Assembly: GCA_014138725.1 (NCBI GenBank)
Contig: JACJID010000004.1
Span: 1,178,001 to 1,242,000, forward strand
Reading direction: 5' to 3'
From: Kutzneria viridogrisea
GTDB lineage: Bacteria; Actinomycetota; Actinomycetes; Mycobacteriales; Pseudonocardiaceae
Length of the DNA: 64,000 nucleotides
The position numbers were made by a program, and so were the translations under genes. A model generated the notes under the pieces. The model was not told the origin of the DNA. It did not search any database and saw only the letters and a list, made by a program, of their open reading frames with translations. This document shows positions 44,414 through 54,000 of this stretch, in pieces (positions within the stretch are counted from its first letter, which is position 1; each line of letters starts with the position of its first letter).

Positions 44414-45934
44414 TCAGTCCACGTTCAGCTTCATCATGCGGAAGGCGGGCCAGGTGTCGGCCCAGGTGGTGCGCAGGCCGGTGGCCACCCAGATCGGCTT
44501 GCCCTCGTCGCCGGGGTCGCCGGTGCCGACGTCCGGCACGGTGCCGACCTGCTGCACCGAGGTGAAGTAGCGCTGGAGCATCTCCTGCTTGTAGCCGACG
44601 AACACCACGTTGCGCGCCGACTCGGGCGGGGCGCCGAAGTACCAGTAGCCCTGGGCCCCGCTGTAGGAGCGCGGCACCCCGCGCTGTGGGCCGTACCGGT
44701 CCACGGCGCCGGCCAGGCCGTGCGAGACGGGCATGATCACGGTGTGCTCGCGGGTGGCGGCTGGCAACTGCTCGTAGACGTCGATCACGGCGTTGGCCTG
44801 CGCGGGCATCGGCGAGGTCGCGTCGGCGAAGCTGCTCTGCACCACCAGCGCGGCGCCCACCACGTAGATCGGCACGGCGGCCCAGCGCCAGATCGAGTGG
44901 CCGGAGGAGTCGCGGCGGTGCTGCAACGCGGTGACACCGGCCGCCCAGCACACCGCGTAGATCCCGGCCAGGTAGTAGACCTGACCGCCGGTGACCAGGA
45001 AGAACGCGGTGGTGGCCAGCACGGCCCAGCCCAGGAACCGGTACTGGACCAGCTTGGCGGAGCTGAGCAGGCTCCACAGGCCGTACAGCAGCAGCAGCGC
45101 CCCGCCGACCCCGGCGGAGAGCAGGGTCACCGGCAGCAGCTCGAACCGCCCGCCGCCCGCGTAGAGGTGGGAGATCGAGGAGGCGATCTCGAACTGCGGC
45201 CAGCCGTGCTGGGCCTGCCACCACAGGGTGGGCCCGTTGACGGCCACGGCCACGATCGCGCCGATCCACAGCGCCGGGCGGGTCACCAGGTTGCGCGGGC
45301 CGAAGACCAGCGCGGCCGCGGCGATGGCCAGCCACCAGATCGGGATCAGGAACTTGACCTGTAGGGCGAACGCGGTGACCAGGGCCGCGCCGAACAGTGC
45401 CCAGCCCCCTCGGGTGCGGACCCAGCGGACCACCAGCCAGGCGACCAGCGCCCAGCAGGGCGGGTCGATGGTCGAGGTGGCCAGCAGGTGACCGGACTGC
45501 ACGAACTGGAAGGAGGTGGCCACGGTCAGCGCCGCGAGCACCTGCGCCCTGGTGCGACCGCCCATCTCACGGCTGATCGCGGCGGTGGCGAACACCGCGA
45601 CCAGGGTCGCCGCGATGGCGGGCAGCCGCATGCCCAGCAGCGAGTCGCCGAACAGCACGTCCATGGCGCGGGCCAGCATCGGCAGCATCGGCGGCTGGTC
45701 GGGGTAGCCCCAGGCGGGGTAGTTCTTGCCCGCGGACAGGAAGTACAGCTCGTCCCCGGACAGGCCCCAGCGACCCGCGGTGAGCAGCAACAACACCGCC
45801 ACACCGCCGGCGACCAGGGACACCGGTCCCCAGGCGTAGTGCGGCACCGACACGGTGCGTGCACGGCGCTGGTCTGGCGGAGCGGACGCGCCACCAGAGG
45901 ACGGCGGCGAGATGAGTACTTCCTGCGATCCCAT
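44414..45934 (-). CDS. GT39-type polyprenyl-phosphate glycosyltransferase
   Basis: 506 residues with about 11 membrane helices. The first extracytoplasmic loop has GLSGDELYFLSAGKNYPAWG, whose acidic DE is the catalytic signature of the ArnT/PMT clan (GT-C fold), then YPDQPPMLPMLARAMD. The C-terminus is a periplasmic-type globular tail (SYSGAQGYWYFGAPPESARN). Such enzymes move a sugar from a lipid carrier to protein or envelope glycan. ATG 45934 with GGAG upstream. Confidence 0.87.
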   Translation of the reverse strand: MGSQEVLISPPSSGGASAPPDQRRARTVSVPHYAWGPVSLVAGGVAVLLLLTAGRWGLSGDELYFLSAGKNYPAWGYPDQPPMLPMLARAMDVLFGDSLLGMRLPAIAATLVAVFATAAISREMGGRTRAQVLAALTVATSFQFVQSGHLLATSTIDPPCWALVAWLVVRWVRTRGGWALFGAALVTAFALQVKFLIPIWWLAIAAAALVFGPRNLVTRPALWIGAIVAVAVNGPTLWWQAQHGWPQFEIASSISHLYAGGGRFELLPVTLLSAGVGGALLLLYGLWSLLSSAKLVQYRFLGWAVLATTAFFLVTGGQVYYLAGIYAVCWAAGVTALQHRRDSSGHSIWRWAAVPIYVVGAALVVQSSFADATSPMPAQANAVIDVYEQLPAATREHTVIMPVSHGLAGAVDRYGPQRGVPRSYSGAQGYWYFGAPPESARNVVFVGYKQEMLQRYFTSVQQVGTVPDVGTGDPGDEGKPIWVATGLRTTWADTWPAFRMMKLNVD

Positions 45935-46058
45935 GATGGCGGCTCCACGGTCGGGTACTACTCAACAATGCTTTGGGAGTACCCAGATGCGCTTCCGCCC
46001 AACGTCCACCACGGAGGTCCGCGGGTGGAGATCACCATCGACCTTGGTCTGCACTTGG

Positions 46059-46082
46059 TCGAGTGAGAGAGACCTCACTCGA
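46059..46082. terminator. Nine-bp hairpin after the ricin/beta-helix gene
   Basis: TCGAGTGAG (46059-46067) and CTCACTCGA (46074-46082) are exact complements around six bases, in the 205-bp gap downstream of the ricin/beta-helix gene. There is no T-run. The same gap has a weaker GGGTACT/AGTACCC dyad near 45954-45985, closer to the GT39 start, which could be a regulator site. Confidence 0.55.
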
Positions 46083-46139
46083 GAGTAGGTTTACCGCCCC
46101 GCCGTGACGCTGCGTGACACCACGACGGGACGGTCCCGG

Positions 46140-48335
46140 TCAGGGGTAGCTGACCAGGTTCACCACGCTGTTGCCGGAGTTGGACGGTCCCGCGGTGTTG
46201 TTGATGACGTGGCTGATCGTTCCGGTGCCGCCCAGGGACACCGTGACCATGTCATGGAAGCGCACGCCGGAGGTGTTGGGCACCTCGAACGCCCTGGCCG
46301 CGACCACGCTCGGGTTGCTGCTGAAGTAGCAGTAGCTGCCCAGGCCCCACGCCTCGTGGCTGGTCACCGAGTTGGCCACCTTGTAGGCGGCGTAGCCCTG
46401 CGTGCCGCCGTTCATCCAGGCGCCCTGGTTCGGCGGGTCGTAGGGCATCTCGTTCTGGAAGAAGTAGGTGCGCCCGCCGTTGCCGTTCCAGATCACCTGG
46501 TACTGCTGGTAGTGCTCGACGAACAGGCCGTACATCGTCACGTTGTCGCCGTTGACGATCAGCCCGTTGGCGGCCGTGTTGGTGCCCCAGCCGACCCCGT
46601 CACCGTGATCGGCCCGCCACAGCCACATGTGGTCGCCGATCACGTTGTTGCTGTTGATCGCCAGGCTCTGCGTGGCCCTGCCGACCCCGGCCCCGCCGAT
46701 CCGGAAGAACACGTCGTGCAGGGAGGTGGGGTTGGCGGAGTGGTCCGCGGTCGAGCCCGGGGCGCCGACCTGCATCAGCAGCGGGGAGTTGGTCTGGCCC
46801 GCGTCCAGCAGCAGCCCGGCCACCTTGACCCCGTCCACGTCGGCGACGCTGATCGGGGTGGAGCCGTTGTCCGGGGTCAGCGTGGCCAGCCCCAGCCCGA
46901 GCAGCACGGTGTTCGGGCGGGTGACCCGGATCGTGTCGGTCAGGTGATAGATGCCGGGGGTGAACAGCAGGTTCTGCCCCGCGTCCAGAGCCGCGTTGAT
47001 CTTGGCAGCGGAGTCGCCCGGCTTGGCGATGGAGAACTGGCTGATCGGGATCGAACTGCCGGCCGCCTGGCCGTTGGTCCAGGTGGTGCCGCTGGCGTTG
47101 CTGTGCGGCGCGGGCACGAACACGTTGTAGGCGCCCGCGTTGTCCACGTACAGGAACGGCTTCTCGCGCACGACCGGGGCCTGGCCCACCGTGGTGTAGG
47201 GCGGGTTCGGGAAGCTGTTGCCCGGCGCGCCGTTCACCCCCACGAACACCATGTTCCAGTTCGAGCCGTTCCAGCTGCCCAGCTGCGAGTTGCGGGTGAG
47301 CCACTGCTGCTGGGAGCCCGAGCGCACCTGGCCGTCCACCTTGGTGTCGGCCATGAAGCCACCACTGGACCAGCCGCCGTCGTCCAGTTGCAGCGAGCCG
47401 CGCACGTGCATCCTGCGGTACGGGGCCGCCTGGGAGACCGCCCACCGGTCACTGCCCGAGCTCGGCGTGACCGACAGGTTCTCCGCGGCACGCCAGAAGT
47501 TCTGCGTCGCGTTGCCGCCGAACCAGTCGGCCTCCGCGTGCACCGCACCGTTGATCGTCACGTTGTCCGGGGAAGCCCCCAGGCCCAGCACCTGCGTGTA
47601 GAAGCCCACGTTCACGTCGTTGCTGTACGTGCCGGGCTTGAACATCACCGCGTACCGGTTGGTACCGAACTGGTTGCGCTCCTGGGCGGCGAACACCGAG
47701 TTCAGCCTGCTCTGGATCGCCGAGGAGGACATGGACGGGTCGAAGACGAACACGTTCGGCCCGAAGTCGGGCGTGCCCGCCGGCGGTGGCGGCTGGTCGC
47801 CGACCTGCTTGAGCGTGAAGGACTGGGCCGAGGTGCCGTTGCAGGCGTACTGCTGCAACTGCACGGCCTCGGCCGTCGAGGCACTGGGCACGTCCAGGCA
47901 CTTGCCGCTGTTGCGGTTGACGAAGTGGAACGAGCCGCCGCCCTCGTCCACCGGCTGCCACTGCTGGTTCGCGCCACCGGCGTAGTTCCACAGCTGGGTC
48001 AGCCCGCCGTCGGCCTTGGACACGTCGGTGATGTCCCACACCTGGTTGACGTCGTTGCCGTTGCCCACGCGCACGTAGCCGTCGCTGGTGGCCGGGAACC
48101 GCCACTGCTGGGCCACCGAGTTGTTGCAGCTGTACTGCTGCACGACCGTGCCGTTCGCGGTGGCCGCGCCGCGGGCGTCCACGCACTTGCCGCTGCTGTT
48201 GCTGACCACCGTGAACCAACTGGTCGGCGAGATCGCGGCGGCGGCGCTGGGCGCGGTCACCAGGGCCGCGCCGGTCAGCGCCAACCCGGTGACCGAAGCC
48301 GCCACCACGGCGCGTTTTCCTCGTCCTGCAACCAC
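46140..48335 (-). CDS. Secreted protein: ricin-type lectin plus right-handed beta-helix
   Basis: 731 residues. Signal peptide to about residue 34, then a ricin B-type trefoil (residues 38-178: VSNSSGKCVDARG, QQYSCNNSVAQQW, NRNSGKCLDV, QQYACNGTSAQSF). A Pro-rich linker leads to a 540-residue domain with GTYSNDVNVGFYTQVLGLG, FTPGIYHLTDTIRVTRPNTV and GDHMWLWRADHGDGVGWG, typical of a pectate-lyase-like beta-helix related to GH55 glucanase-like exoproteins. Probably binds and perhaps cleaves a polysaccharide. GTG start after GGAGGG. Confidence 0.82.
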   Translation of the reverse strand: MVAGRGKRAVVAASVTGLALTGAALVTAPSAAAAISPTSWFTVVSNSSGKCVDARGAATANGTVVQQYSCNNSVAQQWRFPATSDGYVRVGNGNDVNQVWDITDVSKADGGLTQLWNYAGGANQQWQPVDEGGGSFHFVNRNSGKCLDVPSASTAEAVQLQQYACNGTSAQSFTLKQVGDQPPPPAGTPDFGPNVFVFDPSMSSSAIQSRLNSVFAAQERNQFGTNRYAVMFKPGTYSNDVNVGFYTQVLGLGASPDNVTINGAVHAEADWFGGNATQNFWRAAENLSVTPSSGSDRWAVSQAAPYRRMHVRGSLQLDDGGWSSGGFMADTKVDGQVRSGSQQQWLTRNSQLGSWNGSNWNMVFVGVNGAPGNSFPNPPYTTVGQAPVVREKPFLYVDNAGAYNVFVPAPHSNASGTTWTNGQAAGSSIPISQFSIAKPGDSAAKINAALDAGQNLLFTPGIYHLTDTIRVTRPNTVLLGLGLATLTPDNGSTPISVADVDGVKVAGLLLDAGQTNSPLLMQVGAPGSTADHSANPTSLHDVFFRIGGAGVGRATQSLAINSNNVIGDHMWLWRADHGDGVGWGTNTAANGLIVNGDNVTMYGLFVEHYQQYQVIWNGNGGRTYFFQNEMPYDPPNQGAWMNGGTQGYAAYKVANSVTSHEAWGLGSYCYFSSNPSVVAARAFEVPNTSGVRFHDMVTVSLGGTGTISHVINNTAGPSNSGNSVVNLVSYP

Positions 48336-48429
48336 AAGACCCTCCTCGCTGCACTGGGGGATGCCCCGTGGCGGCGGGGTGGGCGACCGTTGGCCGGAAT
48401 GTAACGACGGTCACAACACCCTGTCAATA

Positions 48430-48450
48430 CACGACTAAAAATAAGTCGTG
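48430..48450. promoter_or_regulatory. AT-rich dyad upstream of the ricin/beta-helix gene
   Basis: CACGACT (48430-48436) and AGTCGTG (48444-48450) flank AAAAATA, about 95 bp before the GTG start. An AT-rich dyad in an otherwise GC-rich genome at this distance is a likely operator, perhaps of a sugar-responsive repressor. The role is inferred. Confidence 0.5.
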
Positions 48451-48479
48451 AACAGTCTCGAGCTGCGGGCGGCGCCCAT

Positions 48480-48532
48480 GTCAGGAAAGTGCCGTATGAG
48501 ACATCTGATGTCTCATACGGCACTTTCCTGAC
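48480..48532. repeat. Perfect 26-bp palindrome after the DHA1 MFS gene
   Basis: The arms 48480-48505 and 48507-48532 are exact reverse complements with a single central T at 48506. The arm includes GGAAAGTGCCGTATGAGACA. It begins 13 bp past the MFS stop (48546), so it can terminate that transcript. Perfect identity over 26 bp suggests a recently formed, selected or gene-converted element, rather than an ordinary terminator. Confidence 0.85.
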
Positions 48533-48545
48533 GCCCCGCGGCGGG

Positions 48546-49787
48546 TCAGCGCTTCGAGCGGGCCGTGCTCACCAGGGTGATCAGCGCGATGACGGCCATG
48601 ACCGCGGCGAACAGGTAGAACGTGGCGGACAGCCCGATCTGGGTGGACACCACACCGGCACCGATCACCGGCAGGGAGATGGCCAGGTAGGCGATGACGA
48701 AGTACGTGGCCAGCACCTGACCGCGCTTGTCGGCGGGCGCCGCCTGGGTGACCAGCCGGGTGCCACCCATGAACGCCAGGCCGAAGCCGACACCGGTCAC
48801 GGCGTCACCGAGCAGGAACAGCACGGCACTGGTGAACAGCACCGAGCAGGCGACGAGGGCCATGCCGGTGATCAGCGCGACGCAGCCGAGCACGGAGGCC
48901 GTGCGGGCGGGGAGCTTGGTGCAGGCGAGCTGGGACAGCCCGCCGACGCCCTGCACGGTGAGGATGACCAACCCGGCGACCAGGTGGTTGTTGATGTGCA
49001 ACAACTCCTTGGCCAGGTTGCCGCCCAGTCCGAGGTACAGCCCGCCGACCGACCAGGCGGCCAGCACGCCGAGGCAGCCGAGCACGAACTGCCCGCGCAT
49101 CGAGGCGGGGATGTGGATGCGCTGGGGCCGCAGCAGGGTGCCGACCCGGATCGGCGCACGCACCGGCACCGTCTCGGGCACCTTGGCGGCGATCACCGCG
49201 AGCAGCACCAGCCCGATGGCCATGAGCACCAGGTACGGGGTCTGCAACGGGAACGGCGCCCACTGGGCCAGCGCGCCGGCGAGCACCGCCCCGCAGGCGA
49301 TGCCCATGGAGGTGGAGGTGCTGTTGACCAGTGCGGCGATCCGGGCGTCCCGCCTGGGGTGCAGTTCGGTGAGCGCGGCACCGGCGGCACCGGTGAACAC
49401 GCCGGTGGCCAGGCCCTGCACCAGCCGCGCCACGCACAGCCAGGCGGTGCTGTCGGCGAACAGGAACACCACGAGGCTGCCGAGCAGGGCGAGCACGCTG
49501 CCCAGCAGCACGGGGCGGCGGCCGATCCGGTCGGACAGCCCGCCCGCGAACAGCAGGGTGATCACCACACCGCCCGCGTAGAGCGCGTAGATCACGGTGA
49601 GCATGGCGGCGGAGAAGTGCCAGCGCGCCTGGTAGTCCACGTAGAGCGGGGAGGGCGTGCCGCTGGCGGCCAGCGCGAGCGCGGTTGCGGCGGTCACCAC
49701 CCAGAAGGCGAAGGGGGAACGGGGCTGCCCGGCCACGGGCGCGGCGGACTCGGGCGCGGTCAGTGTCGCGGGCGCTTGCGGGGCCAT
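48546..49787 (-). CDS. MFS exporter, DHA1-like, divergent from LysR regulator
   Basis: 413 residues with 12 predicted membrane helices. Motif A is FAGGLSDRIGRRPVLLGSVL; helix 5 has FTGAAGAALTELHPRRDARI. ATG 49787 is chosen because AAGGA lies seven bases upstream; ATG 49793 would touch that site. It diverges from the LysR gene with 137 bp between, which hold the 27-bp site also found before the 63-kb operon. This suggests it exports or imports a compound of that pathway. Confidence 0.88.
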   Translation of the reverse strand: MAPQAPATLTAPESAAPVAGQPRSPFAFWVVTAATALALAASGTPSPLYVDYQARWHFSAAMLTVIYALYAGGVVITLLFAGGLSDRIGRRPVLLGSVLALLGSLVVFLFADSTAWLCVARLVQGLATGVFTGAAGAALTELHPRRDARIAALVNSTSTSMGIACGAVLAGALAQWAPFPLQTPYLVLMAIGLVLLAVIAAKVPETVPVRAPIRVGTLLRPQRIHIPASMRGQFVLGCLGVLAAWSVGGLYLGLGGNLAKELLHINNHLVAGLVILTVQGVGGLSQLACTKLPARTASVLGCVALITGMALVACSVLFTSAVLFLLGDAVTGVGFGLAFMGGTRLVTQAAPADKRGQVLATYFVIAYLAISLPVIGAGVVSTQIGLSATFYLFAAVMAVIALITLVSTARSKR

Positions 49788-49863
49788 GGGCATTCCTTCA
49801 AGTGGTCGCCGATTCATCGTCGAGGCTAGGTCGCAAATGGGGACGTGTCGAAGTCCTCAGCTG

Positions 49864-49891
49864 CTATGACAGCCATAGGTGCTAAGCTATG
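49864..49891. promoter_or_regulatory. LysR-type operator between MFS and LysR genes
   Basis: Three half-sites run CTATG-N5-CATAG-N8-CTATG. The first pair is TATGACAGCCATA, a T-N11-A box with a perfect dyad, as LysR-type regulators use; the third half-site suits the activation subsite. It starts 77 bp before the MFS ATG and ends 34 bp before the LysR ATG. The 27 bases 49864-49890 match 63121-63147 at 21 positions, in the same orientation relative to the leftward gene. Confidence 0.75.
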
Positions 49892-49924
49892 TGCGCTGTT
49901 CGGCGCGCTGATCTGGGGGAATTA

Positions 49925-50803
49925 ATGGAGGACCTGGACGGTCTGGAAATACGGCACCTGAGATATTTCCTCACGGTGGCCAGGTCCGGCAAGATCTCGG
50001 CGGCCTCGCAGGAGCTGAACATCGCCCAGCCCAGCCTGAGCCAGCTCATCCAGCGACTGGAGAAACGGCTGGGTATCACCCTGTTCGCGCGCAACGCCAG
50101 GGGCGTGGAGCTGACCACGGGCGGGGAGGTGTTCCGGCGCGGGGTGGAGCGGATACTGGAGGAGTTGGAGTCGGTGCTCGCCGAGGCCGGTTCGGCCGCG
50201 CGGGTGGTGCGGGCCGGTGTGTGCGCGGGCGTTGTCCCGGCATTGTTGACCGATATCGAGAATGCGGTGACCGGGCCGCGGGAATCAATAGTATTCCGCT
50301 CGGAGAGTTCCAGCAGGCAGGTGGAACTGCTGCGCTCCGGTGAACTGGACTTCGGAATCGTCCGGCTGCCGGTCGAGGAGGAGGACGTGGAGGTCGCCAC
50401 GGTCAGCGAGCAGGAGCTGGGTGTGGTGACGCACACCGAACACCCGCTGGCCGCACGCGCCGAGCTGAGCTGGGCCGACCTGGCGGGCCAGCGGCTGCTG
50501 TGGTTCGACCAGCGCCGCGCCCCCGGTTACGCCAAGGGCCTGCTCGCCGAACTGGCCGACCGCGGCTGGCAGCCCCGGCTGCACACCGTGGACAGCGACC
50601 GGCACGCGCTGTTCACGCATACCCTGCGCTCGGTGCCCGGTCTGGTCGCGCTGCGCCCGGCGACCAGCGTCGGCGCCGATCCGCACCTGGTCTGGCACCG
50701 CATCGCCGACGGGGACGCGCCCCGTGAGCGGTTCGGCCTCGCGGCGCTGCGCGGCGGGGCGCACGCCGCGGCTGTGAGACGGATCGCGGCGAAACCCCGT
50801 TGA
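49925..50803 (+). CDS. LysR-family transcriptional regulator
   Basis: 292 residues from ATG 49925 after TGGGGGAA. Helix-turn-helix near residues 20-45 (LRYFLTVARSGKISAASQEL, then AQPSLSQLIQRLEKRLG). The effector domain starts near residue 90. Divergent from the MFS gene, with a canonical T-N11-A operator in between. A second copy of that operator lies before the aldolase operon at 63 kb, so this protein is the natural candidate regulator of both. The co-inducer is unknown, perhaps a 2-oxo or hydroxy acid. Confidence 0.92.
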   Translation: MEDLDGLEIRHLRYFLTVARSGKISAASQELNIAQPSLSQLIQRLEKRLGITLFARNARGVELTTGGEVFRRGVERILEELESVLAEAGSAARVVRAGVCAGVVPALLTDIENAVTGPRESIVFRSESSSRQVELLRSGELDFGIVRLPVEEEDVEVATVSEQELGVVTHTEHPLAARAELSWADLAGQRLLWFDQRRAPGYAKGLLAELADRGWQPRLHTVDSDRHALFTHTLRSVPGLVALRPATSVGADPHLVWHRIADGDAPRERFGLAALRGGAHAAAVRRIAAKPR

Positions 50804-50919
50804 TCCCGGGCCCGGTCCGCCTACACTGAGCCCGGTTCTCCGAATGGGCGTCCCCCCTGCGTCCAGCTCGAACCCGTGTTGCACACGCGTTGACGAGCGA
50901 CCATGCCCAGGGGGGACAG

Positions 50920-53900
50920 ATGGAATTCCGGGTTCTCGGCCCGGTTGAGGCTCGCGTGAACGGCGCACTGGTGCCGTTGGGCGGACCGAAACCACGCACG
51001 TTAGTCGCACTGCTCGCCTGCTCACTCGGCCGTGCGGTGCCGGTCGAGCGGGTCATCGAGGCGCTGTGGGGGCTCGACGCCCCCGAACGCGCCAGGGCCT
51101 CGCTGCACACCTATGTCTCGGCCCTGCGCCGCAGCCTGTCGGCGGCCGCGGGCGAGGAGGTGCTCCTGCGCACCCCCGGCGGGTACCGGCTGGCCGCCGC
51201 GAGCACGCAGGTCGACCTCGGCGTGTTCGGGTCCCGTGCCGCCGAGGGACGCCGGGCGATCCAGGAGGGCCGGTTCGAGCAGGCGGCACACCTGCTGGAC
51301 GAGGCCCTGGCCCAGTGCCGGGGCACCGTGTTGAGCGGCACCGAGGGCGACTGGGCGGAGGCCGAGCGGGACCGGCTCACCGAGGAGCGCCTCGGCGTGC
51401 TGGAGGACCGGTTCGAGGTGGCGATCACCCTGGGCCGGGGCCCCGCACTGGCGGGCGAGCTGTCCGCGCTGGTCAAGGAGTACCCGCTGCGGGAACGGTT
51501 GCGCGGGCACCTGATGACGGCGCTGTGCCTGGCCGGCAGACAGGCGGACGCGTTGACCTCCTTCCAGGAGGGCAGACAGGTGCTGGCCCGGGAACTCGGG
51601 GTGGACCCCGGGCCAGCACTGCGGGCCATCCACGAGAAGGTGCTGCGCGGCCAGATCGCCGCTACCCCGCCCTCGGCGCCCGCACCCCCCGCTCCCCCGA
51701 AACTCGTTGCCCCGCAACAGCTCCCGCCCGACATCGCCGACTTCACCGGCCGCACCGAGGAGGTCGGCCTGGTGCGCGAGCGCCTGGACGCGGCCGGGGG
51801 CGGTGCGGCCCTGCGGGTGTGCGCGATCTCCGGCAAGCCCGGCTCGGGCAAGAGCACGTTGGCCGTGCACGTGGCGCACGGGCTGCGCGAGCGGTTCGCG
51901 GCCGGGCAGCTCTACGCGAACCTGCGCGGGGTGCACCAGGCCCCCACCGACCCGTCCGAGGTGCTCGTCCGGTTCCTGCGCTCGCTCGGGGTCGCCGACA
52001 CCGCGATGCCCGCCGACCTGGATTCGCGGGTGGAGCTGTACCGGACGCTGCTCGCCGACCGGCGGGTGCTGGTGGTGCTGGACGACGCCACCGACGAGCG
52101 GCAGGTCCGCCCGCTGCTGCCCGGCGGGGCGCCCTGCGCGGTGCTGATCACCAGCCGGACCCGGCTCACCGCGCTGGAGGGGGCCGACCAGGTGGACCTG
52201 CACGTGCTGCCGGAGGAGGAGGCGGTGGGCCTGTTGCGGCGGGTGGTCGGCGCGGACCGGGCCGCTCGCGAGCCGGACCGGGCGAGCGAACTCGTGCGGC
52301 TGTGCGGGTACCTGCCGCTGGCGGTACGCATCGCGGGGGCCCGGCTGGCGGCTCGGCCCACCTGGCCGCTGGCCAACCTGGTGCGGCGGCTGCGGGTGCA
52401 GCAACGGGTGCTGCACGAGTTGTCGATCGGCGACCTGGCGGTGCGGGGCAGTCTCGCGCTGAGCTACGCCGGGCTGGCCGAGCAGGAGCGCACGGCCCTG
52501 CGCAGGCTGGGTTGGCTGGGCGGACTGGACTTCGGGGCCTGGCTGGTGGGCGCCCTGCTGGACGTGCCGCTGGCGCTGGCCGAGGACGTGGTGGAGGCGC
52601 TGGCCGACGCGCAGTTGGTGGACACCGTCGGGGTGGACGGGTCCGGTGCGGCGCGCTACCGGTTGCACGACCTGACCCGGGCCTTCGCCCATGAGCGGGC
52701 GGAGCAGGAGGAGCAGCGGCCCGTGGCGGTGGCCGCGGTGGACCGGGTGGCGCGGTGCTGGCTCACGCTTGTCGAACGGGCCGCCGCACGGGTGCACGAA
52801 CGAGGCAAGCCGGTGGGCGTGGCGGAGGAGCACTGCGAGTACCTGCCGGAGCGAACGGTCTCGGTGCTGCTGCGCGATCCGGCGGCCTGGCTGGAGTCCG
52901 AACAGGCGAGTCTGGTGGACATGGTCGAGCGCGCCTGCCAACTGGACCTGACAGCGGTGGCGGTGCGGCTCACCGTCGCACTGTCGGCCTCGACTTTCTC
53001 CGTGCACAACCAGTTCAACCTCTGGTGGCACACGCACCGCGTGGCGCTGGAGTGCGCGCGCCGGGCGGGTGACCGGTCCGGTGAGGCGCAGCTGCTGAGC
53101 GGGCTGGGCTGGTTGCGGTCCGAACAGGACTGGCACGAGGAGGCCGTGGACTACTACGAGCAGGCACTCGCGCTGCACGTGGAGATCGGCGACCTGGACG
53201 GGCAGGTGCGCAGCCGGTTGGCGCTGAGCATGGTCCAGCGCGAGTGCGGGGCACTCGCCGCAGCACTGTCCACTGTAGACGCCGCAGTGCCGCTGATCGT
53301 GCCGGGCACCGAGCTGGCCGCCAGGGCGGGCCACAGCAGGGGCATGGTGTTGACCGAACTCGGCGACCTGGACGGGGCTGTTGCGGCCTGCACCGAGGCG
53401 GCGCGCATCTACCGCGAGCTCGGCGAAACCCAGGCCGAGGCACTGGTCCTGCGGTCGCTGAGCATCGCGCACCGCGCGGCGGGCCGCTACGGGGAAGCGG
53501 CCGAGAACGTGGAACGGGCGCTGGAGTTGTTGCGCGCCTTCGGCGATCCGACCATGTTGCCCTACGCCATCCAGGCGCTGGCCAAGGTGCGGATCCGGCA
53601 GGGGTTGGGCGCCACGGTCCGCGAGCAGCTGCGCGAGGCGCTGGCCCTGCGCAACGAGATGCAGGACGGGTTCGGTCAGGCGCTGGTGCTGCGCACGCTC
53701 GGTGAGCTGGAACTGGCCGAGGGCAGGCTCACCGAGTCACTGTCCTATCTGGAGCGTTCCCTGGAGTGGTGGGGCGCCCTGGACATCCCGCTGTGGCACG
53801 GTCGCAGTCTCCGTGATCTGGCAACGGTTCTGGAGGCTCTGGGCAGGCACGCGGAGGCGGACTCGGCGTGGGCGGCGGCGCTGGCGGTCTTCCAGCGGTT

Positions 53901-53955
53901 CGGCAGCAGGGAGGCGGGCGAGCCGAGGCGGCGGCCCGCGCTCACCAGGATCTGA
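50920..53955 (+). CDS. AfsR/SARP-family regulator (BTAD, NB-ARC, TPR)
   Basis: 1,011 residues from ATG 50920, with AGGGGGGAC in front. N-terminal OmpR-like winged helix (FRVLGPVEARVNGALVPLGG, ASLHTYVSALRRSL), bacterial transcriptional activation domain to about residue 245, then a STAND/NB-ARC ATPase with P-loop GKPGSGKSTL near 304-313 and LVVLDDATDE as Walker B. The last 300 residues are TPR repeats. Large SARPs of this type activate secondary-metabolite genes in actinomycetes; no obvious target cluster adjoins, although the PKS lies 16 kb away. Confidence 0.93.
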   Translation: MEFRVLGPVEARVNGALVPLGGPKPRTLVALLACSLGRAVPVERVIEALWGLDAPERARASLHTYVSALRRSLSAAAGEEVLLRTPGGYRLAAASTQVDLGVFGSRAAEGRRAIQEGRFEQAAHLLDEALAQCRGTVLSGTEGDWAEAERDRLTEERLGVLEDRFEVAITLGRGPALAGELSALVKEYPLRERLRGHLMTALCLAGRQADALTSFQEGRQVLARELGVDPGPALRAIHEKVLRGQIAATPPSAPAPPAPPKLVAPQQLPPDIADFTGRTEEVGLVRERLDAAGGGAALRVCAISGKPGSGKSTLAVHVAHGLRERFAAGQLYANLRGVHQAPTDPSEVLVRFLRSLGVADTAMPADLDSRVELYRTLLADRRVLVVLDDATDERQVRPLLPGGAPCAVLITSRTRLTALEGADQVDLHVLPEEEAVGLLRRVVGADRAAREPDRASELVRLCGYLPLAVRIAGARLAARPTWPLANLVRRLRVQQRVLHELSIGDLAVRGSLALSYAGLAEQERTALRRLGWLGGLDFGAWLVGALLDVPLALAEDVVEALADAQLVDTVGVDGSGAARYRLHDLTRAFAHERAEQEEQRPVAVAAVDRVARCWLTLVERAAARVHERGKPVGVAEEHCEYLPERTVSVLLRDPAAWLESEQASLVDMVERACQLDLTAVAVRLTVALSASTFSVHNQFNLWWHTHRVALECARRAGDRSGEAQLLSGLGWLRSEQDWHEEAVDYYEQALALHVEIGDLDGQVRSRLALSMVQRECGALAAALSTVDAAVPLIVPGTELAARAGHSRGMVLTELGDLDGAVAACTEAARIYRELGETQAEALVLRSLSIAHRAAGRYGEAAENVERALELLRAFGDPTMLPYAIQALAKVRIRQGLGATVREQLREALALRNEMQDGFGQALVLRTLGELELAEGRLTESLSYLERSLEWWGALDIPLWHGRSLRDLATVLEALGRHAEADSAWAAALAVFQRFGSREAGEPRRRPALTRI

Positions 53956-53961
53956 GCAGCA

Positions 53962-53993
53962 GGTCGGCCCCGGCCGGGTGGCCGGGGCCGACC
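53962..53993. terminator. Bidirectional terminator hairpin
   Basis: GGTCGGCCCCGGCC (53962-53975) and GGCCGGGGCCGACC (53980-53993) pair perfectly around a GGGT loop. It lies between the stops of the converging AfsR-type gene (53955) and the propeller-repeat gene (54001), so it can end both transcripts. Confidence 0.85.
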
Positions 53994-54000
53994 GCTGTGG

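Noticed and set aside
46104-48404. 766-codon open frame antisense to the ricin/beta-helix gene
   Set aside because: Composition is Val/His/Arg/Gln-rich with no domain; the minus-strand frame has a signal peptide and clear ricin repeats.
51022-53472. 816-codon open frame antisense to the AfsR-type regulator
   Set aside because: A GC-bias shadow; the forward frame shows intact BTAD, P-loop and TPR motifs.
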